Positions 30,028 through 38,901 of a DNA stretch of 64,000 nucleotides are shown here, piece after piece. Under the pieces are notes generated by a model that saw only the letters and a list, made by a program, of their open reading frames with translations, made no database searches and was not told where the DNA came from. How positions within the stretch are numbered: position 1 is the first letter of the stretch; every line of letters begins with the position of its first letter. The position numbers and the translations under genes are program-made. Origin of the DNA: Luethyella okanaganae. Lineage in GTDB: Bacteria > Actinomycetota > Actinomycetes > Actinomycetales > Microbacteriaceae. The stretch covers positions 186,001 through 250,000 of the forward strand of contig NZ_JBHSTP010000002.1 in the NCBI RefSeq assembly GCF_042660285.1, in the 5' to 3' direction.

Positions 30028-31208
30028 CCAGACATCTGTTTCGGCCCAACTCGTCGATCACACCCGATCTGGCGCCGCTCGAAGCCGCCGCCGCGCCGCC
30101 AGATCCGACCATCGTGCCGCAGAGCTCTGCACCGCTCAAGCCGACCCCCACTCCGAGTGAGCTTGTCGAAATCGGCGTCGCTCAGCCGGTTTCGACAGGC
30201 TCGACCGACGGGAGAACAGGCTGGACCGAGGGGGAGACAAGCTCGGCCGGAATCGCGGTCCCGGCCGAAGGGGCGGCATACTCGATCACCACCGAGACGA
30301 CCACGACCCGCCGAAACCGGCTCTCGGTGCTCGACGTGCTCGAGAGCGAGTCCATCCACATCATTCGCGAGGTCGTGGCCGAGTTCGAGCGACCGGTGCT
30401 GCTGTTCTCCGGCGGCAAGGATTCGGTCGCCGTGCTGCATCTCGCCGCGAAGGCGTTCTGGCCGGGCCGGGTGCCCTTCCCGGTGCTGCACATCGACACC
30501 GGGCACAACTTTCCCGAGGTCATCGCGTTCCGGGATGCCACGGTCGGGCGCCTCGGCCTGCGCCTCGAGGTCGCTCGCGTGCAGGACTACATCGACGACG
30601 GCCGTCTCCAGGAGCGTGCCGACGGCACTCGCAACCCGCTGCAGACCCAACCACTCCTCGACGCGATCGCCGCGGGGCGCCATGACGCCGTGTTCGGCGG
30701 CGCGCGCCGCGACGAAGACAAGGCGCGGGCGAAGGAACGCATCCTGAGCCTGCGCGACGAGTTCGGCCAGTGGGATCCGCGCAACCAGCGCCCCGAGCTG
30801 TGGAACCTCTACAACGGCAGGCACACCGTCGGTCAGCACGTGCGTGCCTTCCCGATCAGCAACTGGACCGAACTCGACGTCTGGAGCTACATCGAGCGCG
30901 AGGGCATCGAACTGCCGCCGCTCTACTTCGCCCACGAGCGCGAGGTGTACCGTCGCGACGGCATGTGGCGCGCCGTCGGCCCCGTCTCGGAACCGCGCGC
31001 CGACGAGAAGGTGGAGATCCGCTCGGTGCGTTACCGCACCGTCGGTGACATGAGTTGCACCGGCGCCGTCGAGTCGTCTGCGGCATCCGTCGCCGACGTC
31101 GTGCGCGAAGTCGGGCGCTCCCGCCTCACCGAGCGCGGGGCCACCCGTGCCGACGACCGCATCTCGGAGGCGGCGATGGAAGATCGCAAGAAGAACGGAT
31201 ACTTCTGA
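30024..31208 (+). CDS. cysD: Sulfate adenylyltransferase subunit 2, with repeat-containing N-terminal extension
   Basis: 394 aa, about 95 longer at the N-terminus than typical CysD. The catalytic ATP-pyrophosphatase domain starts near residue 100 (LESESIHIIREVVAEFERPV) with the PP-loop FSGGKDSVAVLHL; the C-terminal region (GDMSCTGAVESSA, KKNGYF) is canonical. With CysN it makes APS from sulfate and ATP. The extension is Pro/Thr/Ser-rich and is built around palindromic repeat copies at 30159-30207 (ELVEIG, PVSTGSTD). The start overlaps cysH (ATGA); the stop and the cysN start share TGATG. Confidence 0.93.
   Translation: MTRHLFRPNSSITPDLAPLEAAAAPPDPTIVPQSSAPLKPTPTPSELVEIGVAQPVSTGSTDGRTGWTEGETSSAGIAVPAEGAAYSITTETTTTRRNRLSVLDVLESESIHIIREVVAEFERPVLLFSGGKDSVAVLHLAAKAFWPGRVPFPVLHIDTGHNFPEVIAFRDATVGRLGLRLEVARVQDYIDDGRLQERADGTRNPLQTQPLLDAIAAGRHDAVFGGARRDEDKARAKERILSLRDEFGQWDPRNQRPELWNLYNGRHTVGQHVRAFPISNWTELDVWSYIEREGIELPPLYFAHEREVYRRDGMWRAVGPVSEPRADEKVEIRSVRYRTVGDMSCTGAVESSAASVADVVREVGRSRLTERGATRADDRISEAAMEDRKKNGYF
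30159..30207. repeat. Inverted pair of short palindromic repeats inside cysD
   Basis: GAGCTTGTCGAAA (30159-30171) and TTTCGACAGGCTC within 30188-30207 face each other and could form a 13-bp stem with one wobble. Two degenerate copies (ACAGGCTGGACCG, ACAAGCTCGGCCG) follow. Confidence 0.8.
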
Positions 31209-32794
31209 TGCCGCAGACTCACGACCTGCTTGAGGACTCACCGTTGATCGAGGATGCCACTCCGCCGGCTGGGAACACCGCTCCACCGGTCGAGCCCGTC
31301 GAAACCTCGGCGACGACTTCGACGAGCTCGATCAACGTCGAGACAGGCTCGGCCGGCGCGCAGACAGGCTCGGTCGGCGCGCATGCCGGCGCATCCAACC
31401 TCCACGCTTCGACACACTCGTCCGAGATGCCGTCGAACGCGCTCGACGCACCTGCAGCCCCCCTCGACGCACCGTCGATCGCACACACCAAGCCCACCGG
31501 CCGATCACCGCTCCGCTTCGCATCGGCCGGCTCAGTCGACGATGGCAAATCGACCCTCGTCGGCCGGTTGCTGCACGACTCGAAGGCGATCCTCGCCGAC
31601 CAGCTTGAAGCGGTGGCGCGCACCTCGGCCGAGCGCGGCTTCGGCGGCGACGCCGGCGGCCTCGACTTCGCGCTCCTCACCGACGGCTTGCGGGCGGAGC
31701 GCGAGCAGGGCATCACCATCGACGTCGCCTACCGCTACTTCAGCACAGGTCGGCGATCGTTCATCCTCGCCGATTGCCCCGGTCACGTGCAGTACACGCG
31801 CAACATGGTCACGGGCGCGACGACGGCCGACGCCGTCGTGGTGCTCGTCGACGCACGCAGGGGAGTGCTCGAGCAGACCCGTCGGCACCTCTCCGTCGTG
31901 CACTTGCTGCGCGTTCCGCACGTGATCGTCGCGGTCAACAAGATCGACCTGCTCGGCTATGACGAGAGCGCATTCGCAGACGTCGCCACCGAGGTGCGAG
32001 ATGTCACGAACGAACTCGGGCTGGACGGGGTGCACATCGTTCCCGTATCCGCACTCGAGGGCGACAACGTCGTCGACCGCTCGCCGAACACCCCCTGGTA
32101 CGACGGGCCGGCCCTGCTCGAGCTGCTCGAGGAGCTGCCGGCGATCGACGACCTCGAAGCAGGGCCAGAGGACTTCCGTTTGCCCGTGCAACTCGTGATC
32201 CGCCCGCAGGGCGCCCTCGCCGTGCCCGCCGAGGAGGCGGGAGCCTACCGCGACTACCGCGCGTATGCAGGACAGCTCACCTCGGGGTCGGTGAGCGTCG
32301 GAGACGAGGTAAGCGTGTTCCCCGGCGGCGCGACGACGGTCGTGACGGGCATCGATGTCGCGGGAGCCATGCTCGACGAGGCGGTTGCCCCGCAATCGGT
32401 GGCGCTGCGCCTGCGCGACGAGCTCGACATCGCGCGCGGCGCCGTCATTGCGGCATCCGGAACTCTGCCGAACCCCCGGCAGGACGTCGATGCGGCACTG
32501 TTCTGGCTCGACCAGCGACACCTCGCGCCCGGTGCGCGGCTGCTCATCAAGGCCGGAACCGCGACGGTCCAGATGCTCGTGAGCGAGATCACGGGACGCC
32601 ACAACCTCGACACCTTCACCATCGAGGCGGCCGACCGGCTCGACGCCAACGACATCGGGCACGCTCGACTGCGACTGGCCTCCCCGCTGCCGCTCGAGGA
32701 CTATGCCGTCAATCGGCGGTCCGGCGCCTTCCTCGTCATCGATCCCCAATCCGGCGCCACTCTGGCTGCCGGCATCACCCTCACTCAACCGTAG
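31208..32794 (+). CDS. cysN: Sulfate adenylyltransferase subunit 1 (GTPase), extended N-terminus
   Basis: 528 aa. The GTPase domain has P-loop GSVDDGKST at 108-116, DCPGHVQYTRNM (G3) and NKIDLL (G4); elongation-factor-like beta-barrels follow. GTP hydrolysis drives APS formation by CysD. The P-loop normally lies about 75 residues nearer the start. Residues 18-95 are an Ala/Ser/Thr-rich insert containing PVEPVETS and VETGSAG, encoded by palindromic-repeat-like DNA. No APS kinase domain is fused, which fits the APS-type CysH. Confidence 0.93.
   Translation: MPQTHDLLEDSPLIEDATPPAGNTAPPVEPVETSATTSTSSINVETGSAGAQTGSVGAHAGASNLHASTHSSEMPSNALDAPAAPLDAPSIAHTKPTGRSPLRFASAGSVDDGKSTLVGRLLHDSKAILADQLEAVARTSAERGFGGDAGGLDFALLTDGLRAEREQGITIDVAYRYFSTGRRSFILADCPGHVQYTRNMVTGATTADAVVVLVDARRGVLEQTRRHLSVVHLLRVPHVIVAVNKIDLLGYDESAFADVATEVRDVTNELGLDGVHIVPVSALEGDNVVDRSPNTPWYDGPALLELLEELPAIDDLEAGPEDFRLPVQLVIRPQGALAVPAEEAGAYRDYRAYAGQLTSGSVSVGDEVSVFPGGATTVVTGIDVAGAMLDEAVAPQSVALRLRDELDIARGAVIAASGTLPNPRQDVDAALFWLDQRHLAPGARLLIKAGTATVQMLVSEITGRHNLDTFTIEAADRLDANDIGHARLRLASPLPLEDYAVNRRSGAFLVIDPQSGATLAAGITLTQP
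31292..31377. repeat. Degenerate cluster of short palindromic repeats inside cysN
   Basis: GAGCCCGTCGAAACC (31292-31306), then variants ACTTCGACGAGCTCG, CGTCGAGACAGGCTCGG and CAGACAGGCTCGG. All fall in the low-complexity N-terminal extension and keep the frame open. Confidence 0.65.
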
Positions 32795-32803
32795 GAGGCA
32801 CCC

Positions 32804-33898
32804 ATGAGACGCCGCACAGCCATCATCGAAACAGCACTCGGACTCGCCGCCGCAGTAATGCTGTGCGGCTGCGCTGCTCTCGCCAACGCCACCCAAGCCG
32901 GCTCTCCGGCCTCCTCAGGGTCGACGAGCGCCGGAACGGCCGCCGCTGAGCTGCGCCTCGGCTACTTCGCCAACGTGACCCACGCACCGGCGCTCGTCGG
33001 CGTTGAGGAGGGGTTCCTGCAGGACGCCCTCGGCGACACCCGGCTGAGCACGCAGGTGTTCAACGCGGGTCCGGCGGCGATCGAGGCACTCAGCGCGGGG
33101 GCGATCGACGCCACCTACATCGGTCCGAACCCCGCCATCAACACCTTCATCAAGAGCGGAGGCGCATCGGCGGTCGTCGTCGCCGGTGCGGCGAGCGGCG
33201 GCGCGGCCCTCGTCGTGCGCGAGGGCATCGATAGCGCCGACGACCTCGCCGGAACGACCATCGCGACGCCGCAGCTCGGCAACACGCAAGATGTCGCCCT
33301 GCGCTCCTGGCTCTCCGCCGAGGGCTACACCACCGACACGATGGGCGGAGGGGATGTGCATATCACCCCGACCGAGAACGCCCAGGCGCTCGCCCTGTTC
33401 CAGTCGGGGCAGCTCGACGGTGCCTGGCTGCCGGAACCGTGGGTCTCCCGGCTCGTGCTCGAGGCGGGCGCCCACGTGCTCGTCGACGAGGCCGAGCTCT
33501 GGGACGACGGCTCGTTCCCCACGACGGTGCTGCTCGTGAACAGGCAGTTCTTCGACGCGCATCCGCAGACGGTGCGCGACCTCGTTGCCGGGCACGCGGC
33601 ATCCGTGACCTGGCTGAACGATGATCCGGATGCCGCGGCAGCCTCGATCAACGCGCGCCTCACCGCGGACACGGGCAAGGCCCTCTCCAATGAGGTGTTG
33701 CAGCGGGCGCTCCACCACGTGAGTTTCACGACCGACCCCGTCGCAGCCGCCTTCCCCCAGCTGCTCGAGGCCGGGGTGACGGCCGGGACCGCCAAGAAGG
33801 GCGAGCTCGATGGGCTCTTCGCGCTGTCGATTCTCAATGCGCTACGCGCCGACGCCGGTGAGGACCCCGTCTCGGCCGGCGGGCTCGGAACGGAGTGA
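32804..33898 (+). CDS. ABC transporter substrate-binding lipoprotein, SsuA/TauA/NrtA-like
   Basis: 364 aa. Lipoprotein signal with lipobox-like LCGC and Cys near residue 24. The NMT1/SsuA-type fold starts ELRLGYFANVTHAPALVGVE, with PAAIEALSAGAIDATYIGPN and QLDGAWLPEPWVSRLV typical for sulfonate, taurine or sulfate-ester binding proteins. Position inside the cys operon argues for a sulfur-containing ligand; sulfate itself is possible because no other sulfate permease is visible. Its stop overlaps the next GTG start. Confidence 0.85.
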   Translation: MRRRTAIIETALGLAAAVMLCGCAALANATQAGSPASSGSTSAGTAAAELRLGYFANVTHAPALVGVEEGFLQDALGDTRLSTQVFNAGPAAIEALSAGAIDATYIGPNPAINTFIKSGGASAVVVAGAASGGAALVVREGIDSADDLAGTTIATPQLGNTQDVALRSWLSAEGYTTDTMGGGDVHITPTENAQALALFQSGQLDGAWLPEPWVSRLVLEAGAHVLVDEAELWDDGSFPTTVLLVNRQFFDAHPQTVRDLVAGHAASVTWLNDDPDAAAASINARLTADTGKALSNEVLQRALHHVSFTTDPVAAAFPQLLEAGVTAGTAKKGELDGLFALSILNALRADAGEDPVSAGGLGTE

Positions 33899-34647
33899 GC
33901 GTGGGCACGCAGCCGGCGATCACCGTGAGAGCGCTCGGCAAGCGCTTCGGCACGGCTGGGCTTCCTGCGCTCGACGACGTGAACCTCACGATCGAGCGCG
34001 GCGAGTTCGTCTGCCTGCTCGGCGCATCCGGTTGTGGCAAGTCGACGCTGCTCAACATCATCGCTGGCCTCGAACAGCCGAGCAGCGGCTCCGTAGAGCT
34101 GGCGAGCGGCAGCGCCGCGGTCATGTTCCAGGAGTCCGCGCTGTTTCCCTGGCTCACCGCTCGCCGCAATGTGGAGCTCGCCTTGCGTCTGCGCGGGGTA
34201 CCCCGTGGTGAGCGCCGCGCGCACGCGCTCGAGCTGCTCGACGTGGTCAACCTCGCGGACGCCGCGGAGAAGCGCCCACACGAACTCTCTGGTGGCATGC
34301 GTCAACGGGTCGCACTCGCGCGGGCTCTCGCACAGGACCGTGAGGTGCTGCTCATGGACGAGCCGTTCGCCGCCCTCGACGCCATCACGCGCGACCTTCT
34401 GCACGAGGAGCTCGAGCGGGTGTGGCGCGAGATGTCGCGGACCATCGTGTTCGTGACCCACAACGTGCGCGAGGCCGCCCGGCTCGGACAACGCGTGGTG
34501 CTGATGTCGAGTCGGCCCGGCCGCGTCGTCAACGAATGGCGGGTCGCCGACAACGGGCCCCGCAGGATCGAGTCGCCAGATGTCTCGCGTCTGTCCATCG
34601 AGATCACCGAGCAGCTCCGAAAGGAGATCCGCCGCAATGCCGCATGA
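33895..34647 (+). CDS. ABC transporter ATP-binding protein, SsuB/TauB-like
   Basis: 250 aa. Walker A GASGCGKST, Q-loop VMFQESALFPWLT, signature LSGGMRQRV, Walker B VLLMDEPFAALD and switch His FVTHNVREA are all intact. It energises uptake through the neighbouring permease. The GTG start overlaps the previous stop (GTGA), and its 3' end overlaps the permease start by 11 bases. Confidence 0.92.
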   Translation: MSVGTQPAITVRALGKRFGTAGLPALDDVNLTIERGEFVCLLGASGCGKSTLLNIIAGLEQPSSGSVELASGSAAVMFQESALFPWLTARRNVELALRLRGVPRGERRAHALELLDVVNLADAAEKRPHELSGGMRQRVALARALAQDREVLLMDEPFAALDAITRDLLHEELERVWREMSRTIVFVTHNVREAARLGQRVVLMSSRPGRVVNEWRVADNGPRRIESPDVSRLSIEITEQLRKEIRRNAA

Positions 34648-35710
34648 CCTGTCGCTCGTGGCGCCGACCACTCCTCCGGTTGACAGCGCCCCACCCGCTG
34701 AGCCTGTCGAAACCCGGTCGACCACAGATCCTGAGCTCGACCCCGTCTCGCCAATCGACCCTGCCGTGTCGGTTGCCTCCACCGTGCCGGTTGCCTCCAC
34801 CCCGCAGCCCGAGCCTGTCGAAGCCCCCTCGGCCGCGAACCAAGACCCCGATGAGCTCCGCTCCCTCGAGGCCGGTTTGGACCGTCTGCAGACAGGCACG
34901 ATCGTCGTGCGGAGCGGCTGGCGCCGGATCCTCGACGGTGTGTTCCCGCCCGTGGTGTTCCTCGTGGCGCTCATCGCCGTCTGGCAGCTCTGGGTAGTGA
35001 TCGCCCAACCACGCCCCGATCTGTACCCCGGCCCGCTCGATGTCGTGGCGGCGCTCGGCGACGGCTGGCAGAGCGGTCGCCTGCAGCTCGCTGCGACGAC
35101 GAGCCTCGAGCGTGGCGTCTTCGGATTTCTCATCGCCGTTGCCGTCGGAACCCCGCTCGGCCTCCTGCTCGCAGAGGTCCGCCCGTTGCGACGAGCGGTC
35201 GGCCCCCTCATCTCCGGCCTGCAGGTGCTGCCCTCTGTGGCGTGGGTTCCCGCTGCGATCATCTGGTTCGGCCTCACCGACGCCACCGTGTACTTCGTCG
35301 TGCTCATGGGCGCCGTGCCCTCGATCGTGAACGGCCTCGTCGCCGGAGTCGACCAGGTGCCTCCGCAGTTGCGCCGTGTTGGAACAGTGCTCGGCGCGAG
35401 CAAGCTCCAACTCGCGACGGTCGTCGTGCTCCCCGCCGCCCTCCCCGGCTATCTCGCCGGGCTCAAACAGGGCTGGGCGTTCTCCTGGCGCTCCCTCATG
35501 GCTGCAGAGATCATCGCCGTCGGCGGCACGATCGGCTTCGGACTCGGCTCACTGCTACAGCAAGGTCGGGAGCTCGCCGACCTCGCGAGCGTGCTCGCGA
35601 CCATCCTGCTCATCCTCGGGATCGGAATCCTCGTGGAACTGCTCGTCTTCGCCCCCGTCGAACGGCGCCTGCTGCGCCGTCGTGGGCTGCAGCCGGGAGG
35701 CACACGATGA
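34637..35710 (+). CDS. ABC transporter permease, SsuC/TauC-like, with long N-terminal tail
   Basis: 357 aa. The membrane part starts near residue 100 (VFPPVVFLVALIAVWQLWVV) with about six helices; the EAA-like loop is RRVGTVLGASKLQLATVVVL. SsuC-type proteins usually begin close to the first helix, so residues 10-95 are extra. They contain two repeat-encoded blocks, AEPVETRST and PEPVEAPS. The ATG at 34637 follows AGGAG and overlaps the ATPase gene. The stop overlaps the next gene by ATGA. Confidence 0.9.
   Translation: MPHDLSLVAPTTPPVDSAPPAEPVETRSTTDPELDPVSPIDPAVSVASTVPVASTPQPEPVEAPSAANQDPDELRSLEAGLDRLQTGTIVVRSGWRRILDGVFPPVVFLVALIAVWQLWVVIAQPRPDLYPGPLDVVAALGDGWQSGRLQLAATTSLERGVFGFLIAVAVGTPLGLLLAEVRPLRRAVGPLISGLQVLPSVAWVPAAIIWFGLTDATVYFVVLMGAVPSIVNGLVAGVDQVPPQLRRVGTVLGASKLQLATVVVLPAALPGYLAGLKQGWAFSWRSLMAAEIIAVGGTIGFGLGSLLQQGRELADLASVLATILLILGIGILVELLVFAPVERRLLRRRGLQPGGTR
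34700..34826. repeat. Two direct copies of the short palindromic repeat inside the permease gene
   Basis: GAGCCTGTCGAAACC at 34700-34714 and GAGCCTGTCGAAGCC at 34811-34825, both read as EPVE(T/A). Between them CGGTTGCCTCCACCGTGC/CGGTTGCCTCCACCCCGC is a further 18-bp near-tandem duplication. Confidence 0.8.
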
Positions 35711-37188
35711 CCGAGCTCTACCCTCTCGGACTCAAGGTCTCCGGTCGCCCCGTCCTCGTCGTGGGCGGCGGACCCGTCGCCGCTCGCCGCGCGGCTGCTC
35801 TCATCGCCACCGGTGCACTCGTCACGGTGGTCGCTCCTGAAGCCGGCGCGGAACTGCGCGCGCTCGCGAGCACCGGCGCACTCAGCTGGCGGGCACGCCC
35901 CTACCGCACGACCGACCTCGAGGGCGCGTGGCTCGTGCACACGGCCACCGGAATCCGGGACGTCGACACACGGGTCGCGACCGAGGCCGAAGCCGCACGA
36001 CTCTGGTGCGTCGATGCCTCCGACCACCGCGCATCGGCTGCCTGGGTGCCGGCGGTGACGCGCCGCGACGACGTGACCGTGAGCGTTTCCGCCGGCGGCG
36101 ACCCCCGCAGGGCCATGGCCATTCGCGACGCGGTGGCTCACGCGCTCGACACAGGTGAGCTTCCTCTGCGCCGCCACCGTCGGCCGACCGCCGGGTCGCG
36201 CACAGCGCTCGGCACCACCGCACGAATCGGATCCCCATCGGCGGAGGAGCCTCCGCCGCCGGTGGAGCCCGACATGTCGGTCGAGCCCCGCACGCCGACT
36301 GAGCCTGTCGAAACCAACATCGCAAACTCTGATTTCGACAGGCTCGATCAGCGGACGGGCACGCAGGATCAGCTGACGGACGCGCTTAGCCGACGGACAG
36401 GCACGCACAGCCAGCCGACAAGCGCCCCCGGCAGGCGAGTCGCCGCCGCCGGTGGCCGCGTGTTCCTCGTCGGCGGCGGCCCCGGCGATCCTGGACTCGT
36501 CACCGTGCGCGCCCGCCGCCTGCTCGCCGAAGCCGACGTCGTCGTCGCAGACCGCCTCGGCCCCCGCTCGCTGCTCTCCGAACTCGGGCCAGAAGTGCTC
36601 GTGATCGACGTCGGCAAACTGCCCGGCCACCATCCCGTGCCGCAGGACGAGATCAACGCTTTGCTCGTCGAGCACGCCAGCGCCGGAAACATCGTCGTGC
36701 GCCTGAAAGGCGGCGATCCCTACGTGCTCGGGCGCGGAGGCGAGGAGGAACAGTTCTGCCGCGCCGCCGGCATCCCCGTCGAGGTCGTTCCTGGTGTCAC
36801 GAGTGCTATCTCGGTGCCCGCAGCAGTCGGCATCCCGGTGACCCACCGCGGGGTGGCGAACGGCTTCACCGTCATCACCGGACACGAGCAGCTCACCGCC
36901 ATCCCCGGTGGGCGCGATCACACCGTCATCCTGCTCATGGGGGTGAGCGCCCTCGGCACCAGTGCAGCGGCTCTCGCCGCAGGAGACCGCGGAGGAGAAT
37001 GCCCCGTCGCCGTCGTCGAAGACGGCTACGGCCCCAGACAGCGCGTGACGATCGGCACACTCGACACGATCGAAGCGCTCGCCGCGGAACGCGGCATCCG
37101 TTCGCCCGCCGTCATCGTGATCGGCGACGTCGTAACCCTCAGCCCGCACGCTCAACACTCCCGAATCCCTCGAAAGGCACTCGCATGA
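35707..37188 (+). CDS. cysG: Siroheme synthase: precorrin-2 dehydrogenase fused to uroporphyrinogen-III C-methyltransferase
   Basis: 493 aa. Residues 1-150 are the CysG_N NAD-binding domain (PVLVVGGGPVAARRAAALIA). Residues 248-490 are the SAM-dependent methyltransferase (RVFLVGGGPGDPGLVTVRAR, VVRLKGGDPYVLGRGGEE, VVPGVTSA). It makes sirohydrochlorin from uroporphyrinogen III; the CbiX protein upstream would add iron. The central ferrochelatase/dimerisation part of enterobacterial CysG is shortened. In its place lies a 100-residue variable linker containing PTEPVETN and SDFDRLDQ, encoded by repeat DNA. Confidence 0.9.
   Translation: MTELYPLGLKVSGRPVLVVGGGPVAARRAAALIATGALVTVVAPEAGAELRALASTGALSWRARPYRTTDLEGAWLVHTATGIRDVDTRVATEAEAARLWCVDASDHRASAAWVPAVTRRDDVTVSVSAGGDPRRAMAIRDAVAHALDTGELPLRRHRRPTAGSRTALGTTARIGSPSAEEPPPPVEPDMSVEPRTPTEPVETNIANSDFDRLDQRTGTQDQLTDALSRRTGTHSQPTSAPGRRVAAAGGRVFLVGGGPGDPGLVTVRARRLLAEADVVVADRLGPRSLLSELGPEVLVIDVGKLPGHHPVPQDEINALLVEHASAGNIVVRLKGGDPYVLGRGGEEEQFCRAAGIPVEVVPGVTSAISVPAAVGIPVTHRGVANGFTVITGHEQLTAIPGGRDHTVILLMGVSALGTSAAALAAGDRGGECPVAVVEDGYGPRQRVTIGTLDTIEALAAERGIRSPAVIVIGDVVTLSPHAQHSRIPRKALA
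36301..36349. repeat. Inverted pair of short palindromic repeats inside the cysG linker
   Basis: GAGCCTGTCGAAACC (36301-36315) faces TTTCGACAGGCTCGATC (36333-36349); a 13-bp perfect stem with a 19-base loop could form. The frame stays open through both arms. Confidence 0.85.
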
Positions 37189-38582
37189 CCCGCCCTCTCC
37201 GTGTCGCCATCATCGGTGCCGGCCCGGCCGGAATCTACGCCGGCAACATCCTCAGCAGATCGGTGCACGACATCGGCGGCGAGGTGTCGATCGACCTTTT
37301 CGAATCGCTGCCGGCACCATACGGCCTCATCCGCTACGGCGTCGCTCCCGACCACCCGCGCATCAAGGGCATCGTCAACTCGCTGCACGAGATGCTCGAC
37401 TCCGGCAGCATCCGCCTGATCGGCAACGTCACCGTCGGTGTCGATGTGACGGTCGACGAGCTGCGGGCCTACTATCACGCGGTCGTCTTCGCGACGGGAG
37501 CGATCCGCGACGCCGAGTTGGACATTCCGGGCATCGGCCTCCCCGGCTCCTGGGGCGCCGCCGACCTCGTCTCCTGGTACGACGGCCACCCCGACGTGTC
37601 CCGCGAGTGGCGGCTCGACGCCACCGACGTGGCCGTCATCGGCAACGGCAACGTGGCCCTCGACGTCGCGCGGGTTCTGGCGAAGCACCCGGCGGATCTG
37701 CTCCAGACAGACGTCCCTGCCAACGTCTTCGCGGGTCTGCAGGGCTCTCCCGTCACCGACGTGCACGTGTTCGGCAGACGCGGACCGGCACACGTGAAGT
37801 TCACGCCGATCGAGCTGCGCGAGCTCGGCGAGGTTCCCGATGTCGACATCGTCGTCTACGACGAGGACTTCGTGCTCGACGAGCACGCCGAGCAGCTACT
37901 GGCCAGCAACAATCAGGTGAAGGTCATGGTGCGCACCCTCAACGGCTGGCGCGCACGGGAGAGGGGCGCGGCATCCCGCCGCCTGCACCTGCACTTCCTG
38001 CACAGCCCGGTCGAGATCTATGGCGACGGCCGCGTCGAGGGCATACGGTTCGAACGGAACGCACCGCAGGGCGACGGTTCGGTGCGCGGCACCGGCGAGC
38101 TCGTCGACTACCCCGTGCAGGCGGTCTACCGCGCCGTGGGCTACTTCGGCTCGCCCGTGTCCGGAGTGCCATTCGACGAGCGCGCCGGGGTCATCCCCAA
38201 CGTCGGCGGGCGGGTCACGCATGAGAACGGCGCACTGCTGTCCGGCCTCTATGCGACCGGCTGGATCAAACGCGGCCCCGTCGGCCTCATCGGCCATACC
38301 AAGGGCGACGCGATGGAGACGATCGCGAACCTCGTCGCCGACCGCGAGACACTGCCGCAACCCGTGGACGCCGACCCCGCCGCGATCGTCGAGCTGCTCG
38401 ACAGCCGCGAGGTGCGACACACCTCCTGGGAGGGCTGGCTCGCGCTCGACGCCCACGAGCGAGCCCTCGGCTCCGCCTTCACCGAGGAGGCCGGCGGCAC
38501 GGTGGTGCGCGAACGAGTGAAGGTCGTCCCGCGCGACGAGCAGCTCGAGATCTCGCGCGAGGGAGCATTGGTCGCCCCATGA
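37185..38582 (+). CDS. fprA: Ferredoxin-NADP+ reductase, FprA type
   Basis: 465 aa, resembling mycobacterial FprA and adrenodoxin reductases. FAD-binding VAIIGAGPAGIYAGNILSRS, then the family stretch PYGLIRYGVAPDHPRIKGI, the NADP-binding VAVIGNGNVALDVARVLAKH, and the C-terminal YATGWIKRGPVGLIGHTK. It would pass electrons from NADPH to the ferredoxin encoded next and thence to Sir. Overlaps on both sides by ATGA. Confidence 0.94.
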   Translation: MTRPLRVAIIGAGPAGIYAGNILSRSVHDIGGEVSIDLFESLPAPYGLIRYGVAPDHPRIKGIVNSLHEMLDSGSIRLIGNVTVGVDVTVDELRAYYHAVVFATGAIRDAELDIPGIGLPGSWGAADLVSWYDGHPDVSREWRLDATDVAVIGNGNVALDVARVLAKHPADLLQTDVPANVFAGLQGSPVTDVHVFGRRGPAHVKFTPIELRELGEVPDVDIVVYDEDFVLDEHAEQLLASNNQVKVMVRTLNGWRARERGAASRRLHLHFLHSPVEIYGDGRVEGIRFERNAPQGDGSVRGTGELVDYPVQAVYRAVGYFGSPVSGVPFDERAGVIPNVGGRVTHENGALLSGLYATGWIKRGPVGLIGHTKGDAMETIANLVADRETLPQPVDADPAAIVELLDSREVRHTSWEGWLALDAHERALGSAFTEEAGGTVVRERVKVVPRDEQLEISREGALVAP

Positions 38583-38899
38583 CCTATGTCATCGCTCTTC
38601 CGTGTGTGGATGTCAAGGATCGTGCGTGTGTGGACGAGTGCCCGGTCGACTGCATCTACGAGGGCGAGCGTTCGCTCTACATCCACCCCGACGAATGCGT
38701 CGACTGCGGAGCCTGCGAACCCGTCTGCCCCGTCGAGGCGATCTACTACGAAGACGACCTCCCCGAGCAGTGGGCCGACTACTACACCGCCAACGTCGAG
38801 TTCTTCGACGACATCGGCTCACCCGGCGGCGCAGCCAAGATCGGCGTCATCGCCAAAGACCACCCCATCATCAGCGCACTCCCACCACAGAGCCACTGA
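38579..38899 (+). CDS. fdxA: 7Fe ferredoxin FdxA
   Basis: 106 aa. Cysteines lie in PCVDVKDRACVDECPVDCIY (3Fe-4S set) and CVDCGACEPVCPVEAI (4Fe-4S set), the standard actinobacterial FdxA pattern, followed by the usual acidic tail (EQWADYYTANVEFFDDIGSP). Electron carrier between FprA and sulfite reductase is the likely role from context. It overlaps fprA by ATGA. Confidence 0.95.
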   Translation: MTYVIALPCVDVKDRACVDECPVDCIYEGERSLYIHPDECVDCGACEPVCPVEAIYYEDDLPEQWADYYTANVEFFDDIGSPGGAAKIGVIAKDHPIISALPPQSH

Positions 38900-38901
38900 C
38901 G

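Noticed and set aside
33325..35403. 692-codon minus-strand frame opposite the ABC transporter genes
   Set aside because: It spans three genes with intact Walker and permease motifs on the other strand; composition is non-protein-like.
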